This document shows positions 1-9,272 of a stretch of 64,000 bases of DNA, one piece after another. This DNA is from CAWGMT01 sp963823675 (GTDB lineage Bacteria > Planctomycetota > Planctomycetia > Isosphaerales > Isosphaeraceae). A program made the translations under genes and the position numbers. The notes below the pieces were generated by a model that worked only from the letters and a program-made list of their open reading frames with translations, ran no database searches and was not told the origin of the DNA. The stretch spans positions 843,639 through 907,638 of the forward strand of contig CAWGMT010000007.1 in the NCBI GenBank assembly GCA_963823675.1, in the 5' to 3' direction. The stretch's first letter is position 1. Each line of letters begins with the position of its first letter.

Positions 1-594
1 GCTCCGCTGGCGAGCCTTTTCGCCGGCAACGGTCCTGAAACGACCTTGACTTCCGGGGGCATGCTGCCCCAATTCCTGCCAGGGCAGTCGGCGACGACGA
101 TCCTGAGCGTCAGCAATCCGAGCGTCGACCAATTCTTGAGCTTCGCCGGCATGGTCGTGCCTTCCAACGACTTCTTCATGGGCAATGCCACCCCGCTCCA
201 GATTTTCAACTCAAGCGGCAGTTTCGTCGGACCGATGACGATCAAAGTCTATGGATTCGACGTCTGGGATGCGCAGACCGAGCAGCTTAGCACCTCGGTT
301 GCCCTGACCTTCATTCAAGGAGAAACCCCCGGAAGCGGGATGCAGATCACCGATGGCATGATCACCCCATTCTTGAGCGAGCCGAATTCGGCAAGCTTCC
401 TCCAGAGCATCGAGGGCCTGACCACGGCCGCGGGCTATCCGATCAGCCACGTATTCAGTGCCGACGACCTGATTGCCACGATCCAGATTTCGTCCGTCCC
501 GGAACCATCGTCGCTGCTACTCCTGGGCCTGGGATTGGCCGGCGTGCTCTACGGCAGGACGCGGGCCAGTTTGCGGTCGCGGGCACGGCAATGA
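1..594 (+). CDS. Spondin-domain-like PEP-CTERM protein (5' end outside window)
   Basis: The frame is open from the first base, so the true start lies upstream; a TTG at 46 is only an internal candidate. The readable part contains 'MVVPSNDFFMG' and a later 'GFDVWDAQTEQ', the pattern of bacterial spondin-like extracellular domains. The C-terminus has the PEP-CTERM sorting signal: 'VPEPSSLLLLGLG', a hydrophobic helix, then an Arg-rich tail. In organisms with exosortase such proteins are exported, processed and anchored at the surface. Ligand and role are unknown. The PEP-CTERM call is firm; the spondin call rests on motif resemblance. Confidence 0.8.
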   Translation, partial: APLASLFAGNGPETTLTSGGMLPQFLPGQSATTILSVSNPSVDQFLSFAGMVVPSNDFFMGNATPLQIFNSSGSFVGPMTIKVYGFDVWDAQTEQLSTSVALTFIQGETPGSGMQITDGMITPFLSEPNSASFLQSIEGLTTAAGYPISHVFSADDLIATIQISSVPEPSSLLLLGLGLAGVLYGRTRASLRSRARQ

Positions 595-625
595 CCAAAA
601 GCCCGCCCGCTGCGCAACCCCGCGC

Positions 626-3187
626 TCAAGGTCCCCCCAGCTTCCGCTGGAGCGCCCGCTGCTGGGCGTCCTGGACAGCGGATTCGCGCATCACGTTGGC
701 CCAAATGGTGCTCATCTGAGCCTGAATCTGGTTCATCTGGAGGTTCTCCCACATCTGCTTCCGCAGTCTCAGAACGGCCTTATAATACTTGGCCAATTTG
801 AACACTCTTTCGGTTTCCCAGTCCTTGTCCTCTCCTATGGCGGGCTTCGAGCCGTCTGCGCTCACCGCGAGCGTCTCGTACACGATATCGGGAACCATTC
901 CCCCCCTTAAGCGCGGATAGGAATTCTGGAGGATCGCGACGGCAACAAGCCCGCATTCGCCGGCTTTCGTGACCCCAAGGGTCAGGATCGCCGGCTTTTT
1001 CTCGAGCTGCGCTGAATTGAGCGCGTCGAGGCGATCGGCCAGTTTGGGCTCTAACTCCAGATCGCTTGTGACACCCGAGATCAAGTAGAATCTCGATCCA
1101 GGTTTACTCGATAACGATTCGAATCGGCGCTCGGTCGCGGAGTACTTGCGCGGACCGTCGGGCCGGTCGTATCGGGAGCGTGCAAGTTCGTACATGCCGG
1201 CCGGCATGATGACCTTGCCGGCATGGGGAAGAGGCGCGGCGAGAATCTTGTCGAGCGTCTCCTTGACCCGGACCGGCCGCCGCGCCAGCAGACCGAAGTC
1301 GAATCGGTTCGGCTCGGGCTTATGGGACGGCGTCGCATTGCTGGCGGCTGCCGGCCCCGGAGACCGTTCGGCTCGGCGGTTGAAGCGGGACACGGCTTCG
1401 GCCGTCGGCGGATCGACCGATTCAGACTGCCTGGGGGCATTGCTGGAAACGTCGCCCGCCGGTCGTTCCTTCGTGCTGGATTCGACGCCATGACTTGGTT
1501 TCGTGGATGTCTTCAAGGCCAGTTCGCGCTGGCGTTGGCCTGGCACGTTAGCCTGAGGTGGTGCACTCGATTCCGGCGGCTTTGGCGCGGGCGGCGCGGT
1601 GGTCGCGACGGGCGCAACAATCGGCGTCGTGCCTGGCGTCGCCGGCGGCGGCTCCGATCGAATCCACCCCAGCAACAGCAACCCAAAGCCCAGCACGGCC
1701 GCCGTCCACATTGCGCCGCCCACTACGAGGGCCCAGGCGGGAATCTTCTTGGCCGGCGCGGCGCGTCCCCGTCCAGCGCCGGAAGGGGCTCGCGTCCGGT
1801 CGAGCTCCGTATTGACCTGGACCTTCAACATCGCCGTCGCCGTATTCTCCTCCGCTTCAGGCGCGGTGCGCTCGACCAAGGTCTTCGACTGGCGCCCGCC
1901 GGCCGCGATGGCGGGGTCGGGCGGGCGGGGCTTCGGCCCGTGACCTTCCGGGACGTACTGAGCCACTGTCTGGCCGCCCACGGCCTTCGGTGTCTGAGGC
2001 CGGGCATCGCCGGGCGGGGCCTTGAATGCCGCTGTACCGCCGGGGACTGCGCCTGGCTCTCGTGGTTGGGCACGCTGGCCGCCGCTACCCGGAGCGGAGT
2101 ACGCCTTCGTGACGCCAGAACCGGGCGTGCGAGACGGCCGGCCCATGTCCGACGCGGCGGCTTCCATCGGTGATTTGCAGGCAGGGCAAGCCGCGTGCTT
2201 GCCCGACTCGATCAGCCTGGCGAAGTCGGCGGCGGACGCCCATCCGCCATTTCCGCAAGCCGGACACTTGAGCCGGACGCGGCCGTCGTCGCGCGCGACT
2301 GCGACCGCATTCTGGGTCTCGGCGGCGACCGCCGCCGCCAGGGCGGCACACGAACGATATCGTTGGTTCGGGTCCTTGGCCAATCCCATCAGCACGGCCT
2401 GCGACAGCCCCTCGGGCAGCGCCGGGCACCACCTGGTCAACCGGGCCGGGGCCTTCGACGTATGCAGCACGAGGAGCTTGGTCTTGGCATCGCTTTCGAA
2501 CGGCCTGCGGCCACAAAGGATTTCGTACACGGTGACTGCCAGAGCGTACTGGTCGACCCGGCCGTCGAACGGCTCGCCCATGATGAGCTCGGGCGCCATG
2601 TATTCGGGCGTGCCCAGCACCATCCCCGCTCCGGTCATCGCCGTCTGCGTGCTCTTCGTCTCGGGCGACGAGGCGAGGACCTTGGCCACGCCGAAATCGC
2701 TCAGGAAGGCGTGTCCCTCGGCATCGAACAGGATGTTGCCGGGCTTGACGTCGCGGTGGACGTATCCCTGCGTGTGGACATAATCAAGCGCATCGGCGAC
2801 GGCCGCGAGCCAGCGGGGAACTGTCTTCGGGTCGGCCGGAAGAGGCTGACGGTCCGGTCCGGCCGGCCGGTGATCGTCGAGGGTGCCGCCGGGCAGGAAC
2901 TGCATCACGGCAAAGGGCGTGCCCTCGAACGTGCCGACGTCGGTAACCTTGACAATGTGCGGGTGCGAGAGCTTCACGAGCGAGCGGATCTCGCGCGTGA
3001 ACCGGCCGGCGAAATCGGGGTCTTCCATCATCGCCTGGCGGGGCACTTTGATCACGACCTCGGCGTCAATGTTCTGGTCCAGGGCGCGGTAGACCGACCC
3101 CATGCCCCCTTCACCGAGCTTCGCCGTGATCTGGTACCGCCCGCCGGCCAGCGTTAACCCGTTCCAGTCGGTGGCATGCGTGGTCAT
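626..3187 (-). CDS. Transmembrane Hanks-type Ser/Thr protein kinase with zinc ribbon
   Basis: An 853-residue kinase. The glycine loop GEGGMGSVY is at 25-33, the catalytic Lys (VVIKV) at 47, HRDVKPGN at 144-151, DFG at 164-166 and the APE equivalent near 198-200. After the kinase domain come two CPAC knuckles (about 308-311 and 334-337), probably a zinc ribbon. A long Pro/Ala-rich linker follows, then one membrane helix at about 483-509 and a C-terminal extracytoplasmic domain of about 340 residues that I do not recognise. It would phosphorylate cytoplasmic proteins in response to an outside signal. The ATG at 3187 is preceded by a GGAGG ribosome-binding site. It is convergent with the PEP-CTERM gene. 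Confidence 0.93.
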   Translation of the reverse strand: MTTHATDWNGLTLAGGRYQITAKLGEGGMGSVYRALDQNIDAEVVIKVPRQAMMEDPDFAGRFTREIRSLVKLSHPHIVKVTDVGTFEGTPFAVMQFLPGGTLDDHRPAGPDRQPLPADPKTVPRWLAAVADALDYVHTQGYVHRDVKPGNILFDAEGHAFLSDFGVAKVLASSPETKSTQTAMTGAGMVLGTPEYMAPELIMGEPFDGRVDQYALAVTVYEILCGRRPFESDAKTKLLVLHTSKAPARLTRWCPALPEGLSQAVLMGLAKDPNQRYRSCAALAAAVAAETQNAVAVARDDGRVRLKCPACGNGGWASAADFARLIESGKHAACPACKSPMEAAASDMGRPSRTPGSGVTKAYSAPGSGGQRAQPREPGAVPGGTAAFKAPPGDARPQTPKAVGGQTVAQYVPEGHGPKPRPPDPAIAAGGRQSKTLVERTAPEAEENTATAMLKVQVNTELDRTRAPSGAGRGRAAPAKKIPAWALVVGGAMWTAAVLGFGLLLLGWIRSEPPPATPGTTPIVAPVATTAPPAPKPPESSAPPQANVPGQRQRELALKTSTKPSHGVESSTKERPAGDVSSNAPRQSESVDPPTAEAVSRFNRRAERSPGPAAASNATPSHKPEPNRFDFGLLARRPVRVKETLDKILAAPLPHAGKVIMPAGMYELARSRYDRPDGPRKYSATERRFESLSSKPGSRFYLISGVTSDLELEPKLADRLDALNSAQLEKKPAILTLGVTKAGECGLVAVAILQNSYPRLRGGMVPDIVYETLAVSADGSKPAIGEDKDWETERVFKLAKYYKAVLRLRKQMWENLQMNQIQAQMSTIWANVMRESAVQDAQQRALQRKLGGP

Positions 3188-3595
3188 GAAACGGTCCTCC
3201 GGTCAAGAAACCTATCTTGGTAAAATCGCGCTCGCGATTCAAGACGCGGTGCACGCGGCTCCACGAGCGTGCCTCGAGGGTGGTACGCCATACCTGCGAA
3301 GGAGATAAACGACGATTTCCTTTTTGTCCGTCCAGCGCCTCAACCCCGTTCTGGGCCTACCACGCAGATCTGCTGGCGCTACCGGCGCAGGATTGGGGAA
3401 TCGGTGCCTTTGACCTGGAGAAGCGACAGCGGGTCAAGGACTTCGTCGCCCCCGGCCAGAGTATCGAAGCACTGGAATTGCTAAATGGCCTTGCACGATT
3501 CGGGGAGGGCAAACCTCCGTGTGAGCCGGTTGTTCGCATGGCTCGGACGGAGCCTCGCCCTCCCGGGATCACGAAACCCCATTTAGTTGCCGGAA
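3188..3595. other. Intergenic region without recognised gene
   Basis: About 400 bases between the kinase start and the decayed CsgG-like gene. Short frames are open on both strands, as expected at this GC content, but none has a recognisable motif. The kinase promoter should lie here, but I see no convincing promoter hexamers. Confidence 0.4.
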
Positions 3596-4058
3596 CTACT
3601 TGTCGGTCGCGGTCCGCTTGGCCGTTTTCTTGTCCGGTTTGAGATCGGTCGCATTCTTGTCCGGGAAAGCGTTCGCCATGTTGCTGGCGACACGGCCAAG
3701 CAGGACCGAGAGCTCACCCTCCCTGAAACTTCACCACGTCATCATGAATGTCAATAATTGTTCCCATGACGATCAAGTTGGCACCGAGCATCTTGCCGAG
3801 CTTGACGGCTTTTTCCGGGTCGAGCAGCCCACTCAAGCCGCCGAATTCGGCCTCCACCAGGAGCGCGTTGACCCGTTGTCGCTCCACGATGGTGATTCCC
3901 TCGATATTCCCGATTTCGAAGGGCGGCACCAGGAGGACGGGCTTCTTCCTTTCGCCACCGGTTTCCTGGCCCGGCAGGTTGGAGCCCGAGACCAGCAATG
4001 CCACCAGGGCGCACCCCAAAACGACTCTGCACGGTAATGCATCGGATTTGGTAGTCAT
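3596..4058 (-). pseudogene. CsgG/LpoB-like small secreted protein, frameshifted and internally shortened
   Basis: It starts at ATG 4058 behind a GGGAGGA ribosome-binding site. A signal peptide (VVLGCALVALLVSG) is followed by 'VLLVPPFEIGN', then 'ITIVERQRVNALLVEAE' and 'LDPEKAVKLGKMLGAN', the hallmarks of CsgG-like proteins. The usual 50-60 residues between the PF strand and the VER helix are missing. The frame ends at a TGA near 3714. Shifting by one base at the TTT before CAGGGAGG continues through 'ELSVLLGRVASNMANAFP' to a TAG at 3596-3598, so a one-base indel is likely. With the middle missing the protein is probably non-functional. What it would have assembled or activated is unknown. Confidence 0.6.
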
Positions 4059-4373
4059 GGTTTTCCTCCCTTGCGCCAGGATGACCGCGATCAGGCGTCA
4101 ATCGTCGGTCTCGACTCGGCCACGGCGAAGCAAGCGATTAGTTGGCTATTCTCTCCAGATCCATCCGGCACGACAAGGGGGAGTCCCCCGATCGGTTGCG
4201 TTTCTCACCGCGCCGGGAGATGCGGTCCTAGCGACGAAGAAGGTCCGCGCTCTCTAGAAATCACGCGCCTTACCGTGCATAATTGCAAGGGTCTCGTGAC
4301 GACGGCAGGCAGGTAGGATTTCATTTCCAAGAATATCGGCCGTTTTCTCTCTTTCGATTCGCGGGGGGTGGTG
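4059..4373. other. Intergenic region, nothing recognised
   Basis: About 315 bases between a divergent pair (CsgG-like on minus, VOC on plus). It must hold both promoters if both genes are expressed. I see no clear hairpin, repeat or coding signal. Confidence 0.35.
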
Positions 4374-4751
4374 ATGATCCGCGGCGTCCACACGATGTTT
4401 TACTCCTCCGAGCCCGAGGCGTTCCGGGCGTTTCTGCGGGACAAGCTGGGCTTCCCGGCCTACGACGTCGGCGGCGGTTGGCTGATCTTCGACCTGCCCG
4501 AAGCCGACATGGGATGCCACCCTGCCGACGCAAGCGGCAAGGAGGGCGCGCCCTCCGGCACTCAGGACATCTCCTTTTATTGCGACGACATCGAGCACAC
4601 GGTCGCCGAGCTGAAGGCTCGCGGGGTCGAATTCACGGGACCGGTCACCGACCGGGGGTACGGCCTGGTTACGTTTTTCCGGGTACCGGGGGGCTTCGAG
4701 GTTCAGCTCTACCAGCCGCGCTACAGCAAAGGCCCCGTCGGGCCCGCGTGA
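4374..4751 (+). CDS. VOC-superfamily (glyoxalase/bleomycin-resistance-like) protein
   Basis: A 125-residue single vicinal-oxygen-chelate module. Its two halves follow the beta-alpha-beta-beta-beta pattern: 'HTMFYSSEPEAFRAFLRDKL' begins the first and 'DDIEHTVAELKARGVEF' begins the second. The last strand, 'GGFEVQLYQPRY', carries the usual metal-ligand Glu; the first His (GVHTMFY) is the other candidate ligand. Proteins of this size act as dimers on small electrophiles or antibiotics; the substrate here cannot be read. GTG codons at 4368 and 4371 and an ATG at 4374 are all in frame. I prefer the ATG. Confidence 0.85.
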   Translation: MIRGVHTMFYSSEPEAFRAFLRDKLGFPAYDVGGGWLIFDLPEADMGCHPADASGKEGAPSGTQDISFYCDDIEHTVAELKARGVEFTGPVTDRGYGLVTFFRVPGGFEVQLYQPRYSKGPVGPA

Positions 4752-4824
4752 CTTCGCTATCGTCTGAGACAATCCAACGGGATCAATTCCAGATTCGAGA
4801 TTCCCGATTACCAAGGAGCCCGGT

Positions 4825-5463
4825 ATGTCCGACTTGATTTCACGGCGATCATTCAGCACGTTGACGACGGGGTTGGTGCTCGCGTCGGCGACCGAGCTCG
4901 CCTCGGCCGGCGACAACCCGAAGATCGATCCGTCGAAGGCCGCCGGTGGGCCGGTCGAGGCGTCGTTTGAACGCGATTATGCGCCGCCCGGCTTCAAGCC
5001 GTCGTGGAAGAAACCGCAGATCAACCGCCTGCTCGTTCAGGACTTCGTCATCTACGCCCACTCCGAGCTCGAAATGGTGAAGAAGCTGCTGGAGAAGGAG
5101 CCCGCTTTGCTCAATGCCACGATGGATTGGGGCCATGGAGACTGGGAGACCGGCCTTGGCGGCGCATCGCACATGGGCCGGCACGATATCGTCGAATTCC
5201 TGCTGGATCGAGGGGCTCGCATCGACATCTTCTGCGCCGCGATGATGGGCCAGCTCGACGCAGTCAAGTCCTTCCTCACCCTCCAGCCCAAGCTGATCGA
5301 CGCCAAAGGCCCGCACGGATTCAGCCTGCATTTTCACGCCCAGGTCGGCGACAAGCGGTCCGAAAACGTGCTGGCGTATCTGCAGTCGATCAAGAAGCTG
5401 GAGCTCAAGCCGGTACCGTTTCTCAAGAAGTCGTCCGGTTCGTCCGCCACGCCACTGAAGTGA
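4825..5463 (+). CDS. Tat-exported ankyrin-repeat protein
   Basis: A 212-residue protein starting at ATG 4825 behind AAGGAG. The N-terminus has a twin-arginine signal (SRRSFSTLTTGLVLAS) ending in an Ala-Ser-Ala cleavage site. The rest contains two to three degenerate ankyrin repeats, for example 'ASHMGRHDIVEFLLDRGAR' and 'DAVKSFLTLQPKLIDAKG'. Export through Tat suggests it folds in the cytoplasm before acting in the periplasm as a protein-binding scaffold. It stands alone and is convergent with the prenyltransferase-repeat gene 10 bases downstream. Confidence 0.85.
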   Translation: MSDLISRRSFSTLTTGLVLASATELASAGDNPKIDPSKAAGGPVEASFERDYAPPGFKPSWKKPQINRLLVQDFVIYAHSELEMVKKLLEKEPALLNATMDWGHGDWETGLGGASHMGRHDIVEFLLDRGARIDIFCAAMMGQLDAVKSFLTLQPKLIDAKGPHGFSLHFHAQVGDKRSENVLAYLQSIKKLELKPVPFLKKSSGSSATPLK

Positions 5464-5472
5464 CGCGGCCGT

Positions 5473-6414
5473 TCACCGCTGATACGCCGGCAAGAAATGC
5501 ATATATATTTCGAGAATCAATGACGCCATCGACGTCCAGTAGATCTTGTTCGGGCCGACCACGCCCTCGTTGGCCTCGGCGGTGCCTGGGGGGACGTTCC
5601 AGGTACCGTCGGCGTTCTGTTTGCTCAGCAATAGCTCGCGGACGCGCGGGTGCCATTCGTTCCACGACGCGCCGCCAGCCTGGTAAGTAGCCTGGATCGC
5701 GTAGTAGTGAAAGTAGAAGAAATATTGTATGCTTTGATCCCATTTGACGGGATACTTGCGCAAGGCCTGCAAGGCCCTGGCCACGCCAGGGTCGTCGAAC
5801 TTGCCCAGTAATTGGAGCGAGAGGATCCCCGCGGCACTGGTCGGCGGGCGCGGCCCTGCTCCGGCCGTGTAGCCGTAGCCGCCATTCCGGTGGGCACAGG
5901 CGCGGACATAGCGGATCGCCTTGTCGATCACCGCCGCCGGCACCGGGATCTCGGCATTGTTGGCGGCGCGCAGCGCCACGATCTGCATCACGGTCACGCT
6001 CAGATCCTGGTCGCCGGGATGAGGCTGATAGCGCCAGCCGCCCGAGGGCGATTGCGAGCGGATTATCAGATCGACCGCCCTGCGCACCGCCTTTTCGAGC
6101 TCGGGGTCGGGGTCCATCCCATACATCTCGGCCAGTGCCAAGGTCGACAGGCCGTGCTCGTACATCGAGCTGAACGAGATGTAGCCATTCTCCTTGTGAG
6201 TGCTCGCGAGCAAGAACTTCTTGCCGCGCTCGAGGATGTCGCGGTACGGGCCTCGGCCCGGCGTGTGCCCGCGCCCCATGAATGCCAGAAGTGCAAGCGA
6301 GTTGACCGCATTGTTCTGGTGCCAGCTTCCGTCGCTCTTCTGCTTGGTAGCCAGGTAGGCGAGGCTCTTGTCAACGGCGGCCGTGACCCGCTCGACGACC
6401 TTAATCTCCGTCAA
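5473..6414 (-). CDS. Prenyltransferase/squalene-oxidase repeat protein (leader in another frame)
   Basis: The 313-residue main frame consists of alpha/alpha-barrel repeats of the terpene cyclase type: 'QKSDGSWHQNNA', 'SQSPSGGWRYQPHPGDQDL', 'NADGTWNVP'. The frame opens with a TTG, but just upstream, in a second frame (about 6440-6530), lies a good signal peptide, 'LFLFLTLLGGPAQAQ', that runs into a TGA at 6411. Removing one GC from GGCGCC at 6418-6428 joins the two, so the real gene is probably secreted and frame-broken. A GC-hairpin repeat (6552-6741) sits immediately upstream and may have replaced the native start. Last gene of the moxR operon; planctomycete relatives of unknown function often sit in such operons. 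Confidence 0.8.
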   Translation of the reverse strand: MTEIKVVERVTAAVDKSLAYLATKQKSDGSWHQNNAVNSLALLAFMGRGHTPGRGPYRDILERGKKFLLASTHKENGYISFSSMYEHGLSTLALAEMYGMDPDPELEKAVRRAVDLIIRSQSPSGGWRYQPHPGDQDLSVTVMQIVALRAANNAEIPVPAAVIDKAIRYVRACAHRNGGYGYTAGAGPRPPTSAAGILSLQLLGKFDDPGVARALQALRKYPVKWDQSIQYFFYFHYYAIQATYQAGGASWNEWHPRVRELLLSKQNADGTWNVPPGTAEANEGVVGPNKIYWTSMASLILEIYMHFLPAYQR

Positions 6415-6551
6415 CGGGTCGGCGCCGCTGCGGGCCCTTGGCCCTGGGCTTGCGCCGGGCCACCGAGCAGCGTCAGAAAAAGGAAAAGAGGTGAAAGCGC
6501 GAAGAGAGCCGGCGGGATCGGACGCCGCCGTCGCTTTGATGCCTTACGTCG

Positions 6552-6741
6552 CTTTCCCCCCCTTGCTAAGGGGGGGAAAGGGGGGGTGGTGACGCATGCC
6601 TCGGATAGCATGAATGGCTTTCCACCACCCTTTGAACACCTTGCAAATAGTTGTGGGGCGACCAGCACCCCATCGCCTCGAACGCCGAGTGATTGGTTGC
6701 GCCGGGCCCACCCCCCCTGCCCCCCCTTAGCAAGGGGGGGA
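6552..6741. repeat. MITE-like element with GC-hairpin ends (copy 1)
   Basis: Each end is a perfect hairpin: 11-base arms CTTTCCCCCCC/GGGGGGGAAAG around TTGCTAA at 6552-6580, and seven C/seven G around TTAGCAA at 6720-6740. The two ends are inverted copies of each other, including a GGGGGGTGG extension. The roughly 130-base interior resembles copy 2 at 15433-15649: both have 'CGCCTCGGA' near the left end and 'CGAACG' followed by 'ATTGGTT' near the right. No ORF inside. Its size and inverted ends suggest a non-autonomous transposable element. Confidence 0.8.
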
Positions 6742-6846
6742 GAGAGAACGGGGTGCTCGCCGAGGCTGTAGAGCGAGATCGGAACAAGCGAAGTACTGTT
6801 GCGGGGGCATCGTTTCCAAGCACTCAGGCGCATCGTCGGCTCCCGT

Positions 6847-9268
6847 TCACGACAGACCGGCCAGACGGCGCAGGGCCACGTCCAGCGAATAGATGAACAT
6901 GAGAAGGATCAAGATCAGGCCGTTGTCCCACAGGGACGCTTCGCGATGAACCTCCTCGAGCCTGGCTTCGCCTTTCAAGAGCGGTGGAATCGTGGGCAGA
7001 TCGCTCAGCTCGACGAGCTTGCCGAGTGTGGCCGCGGCCAGTGTCTCGAGGGCGGGCCGGTTCACGTTCGGATTCCGCAGCTCCTCGCCGGCGGCCGCCA
7101 CCCGGATCAGTGCCTCGACGAGCGGCGCGCCGCCGCCAGGTTGGTAGGACAGGCGGTATTCCCCAGGCTCCTTGACGGTATGCTTGCCGGTGTAGCGGCC
7201 CTTGGTCACGGGGTCGGCGGCCAGCGCGATGGTTTCGGCGGCCTGGCCGGTGCGCTGGACCTGGAGCGGCAGCGTCGGCTCGGTGCGCGGCTGCCCCGCG
7301 GGGCCAATCGCCATGAGCTCGATCTGGGCCTCTTCACCAGGCTGTGCGCGGATGGGGCGGGCCTCGATCCAGCTTTTGGTCGCACCATGCTGCTCGCGGC
7401 GAGCGACGAAACGAATCGCCTGGCCCCAGAACTTGTAGAAGAAACGGTCGCCCACGTTTCGCCGCCAGAGCCAGGTCGAATCGGTGCCGACGAAGAAAAC
7501 GCGTCCGCGGCCGGCGTAGTGGTAAGCCAGAATCGGCAGCTTGCCGAAGCGGCCGACACTGCTGGGGTTCCGGGCCAGCACCGTCGCGGCGGGCGCGGGC
7601 CGCTCGACGGCCGCGCACCAGTAGTACGGCGGCATCTGGCCCCAGGCTGTCTGGTTGCGGCCCGGATCATCATAGAGCCGCATCACCTCGTGAACGGCCC
7701 CATCGGGCGAAAGCTCGAGCTGGAATGGCTTGTACACCGGAGCATCGAGCCCGCCGGTGTTCGATTGCAGGCGGACAGGCAAGAGCTCCTGCAAGTGCAC
7801 GTCGAGTGCATGGGGCGTGAAGCGGGGACCGGCGGCGACCACCAGACCCACGCCATGCTCGCGGACTGCCTCGACCAGGGCGGCGGCGAATGTGCCGTCG
7901 ATCAAGCGCGGGGAGGCATCGCCGAGAATGACGGTGTGATACGCGGCCAGCTCCTGGGAAGACCTGGGCAGAGATGTGGCCTGGGCCTCAGCCGGGCGCC
8001 GGCTGACCTCGGCCTCGAGCACGACTGTGGGCTCGAGACGGCTCGTTTTCCCGCTCAGCCCGTGGTCGCGCCGCATGGCGTTCTTGAGGAAGCGGAAGTC
8101 CCAGCGCGGGAGGCCGTCGACCAAAAGCACGCGGAGCTTCTCGTCGCTGACCCGGACAAAGGCGACATCCGTGTTGTTGGACCGGAGTTGCTCGGGCTCC
8201 TCGGGCTGCGGCGCAATGGCGACGGTCAGGTACTTGGTCCCCACCTCCCTGGCCGGGAAGGTCAGCTCGATCCGCTGCTCCTCCGCATCATGCAGAACGA
8301 GGTCCTTGGAGTCGAGCAGCGTGCTGCCGTCGCGCAGCGCGACCTTGACCGCACGCGCGTCGAACCCTTGCGACGCGACCGTCACCGAGACCCGCGCGGT
8401 GTCGCCGACGAATACCAGGCCCGAAGTGAACACATCGGCCACGACGACGTCGCGGGCGCGGGCCTGTGATCCAGTGGGTATCGCAAAGACCGGAGCGCCG
8501 CCGCGCGCGGCGCCCTGGGCGGCCTCGGCGGGCGAGCGTCCACCCGTGTTCTGCCCATCGCTGAAGAGCAGGATCCCCGCGACAGTCCGGCCGGCCGCGT
8601 CGTCCAGCACCTTGCCGATCGCGTCGCCCATGTGCGTGGCCGAGGCGTCGAAGGTGGAGGGCGTAGCAAGCTCGAGTCCGACACTTTCCACCGCCAGCGG
8701 AGCCGGCTGCCTGGCGAAACTGTAGGCGAGGACTTCAAATCTCCGGGACATCGGTTCGAGAAACTCCATGCTACCCGGCGCTCACGACCGCTTGCGCCAG
8801 CCCGGCGCGGGTCATCCGTTCCAGCGCCGTGCGCTGTTCGGCTTTCTGCGAGGCGGGCGCGCTCGCTCCGGAAGGTTGCCGGGCGAAAGCCGCGCGGGCC
8901 AGTGCCTCGACCTCATCGCTGGCCGGGAACGGTCCAGCGGGAAGCTGCATGCTCGCGGAACGGTCGAAGAGAAGCGCCACGACCGGGCGCTTCTCGATCG
9001 CGTAGTCGATCCTCAGGTAAGGGCCGGCCAGCACGACCACGAGAACTGTCAGGACGGCCAACCGGGTCAGGTCGAGCGCCGCGCGGAGTGCCGGCGACGC
9101 AGTGGCCAGATTGCGGCGCTGGCGGCGGATGATGAACCACCCGGCGGGGACAAGCAGGGCAAGTCCTACCCAGAGCAGCCCCGGGCGCTGGAACGCGAGC
9201 ACGGCCTGGTCGAGTCGCGCCAGGATCTCGTCGCCCACGCCGATCATTTTCAGAATGCGAAAGAGCAT
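6847..9268 (-). CDS. VWA-domain membrane protein of the moxR operon (frame-broken)
   Basis: It reads as one gene of about 807 residues in two frames. The upstream frame (8771-9268) has two membrane helices and the first half of a von Willebrand A domain with a MIDAS-like 'VVALLFDRSASM'. It stops at a TAG (8771-8773) in mid-domain. The downstream frame (6847-8769) resumes with the rest of the VWA fold ('GILLFSDGQNTGG'), CARDB-like and glutamine-amidotransferase-like segments ('LLVDGLPRWDFRFLKNAM') and a C-terminal membrane helix. Adding one GC to AGCGCC at about 8778 restores a continuous reading (VSAPGSMEFLEP). The start is ATG 9268, or a TTG at 9271. It probably works with the MoxR ATPase on envelope proteins. 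Confidence 0.82.
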
Positions 9269-9272
9269 CAAC

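Noticed and set aside
6799..8469. 556-codon plus-strand frame opposite the VWA gene
   Set aside because: Arg/Gly/His-rich, no domain, exactly antisense to real coding sequence.
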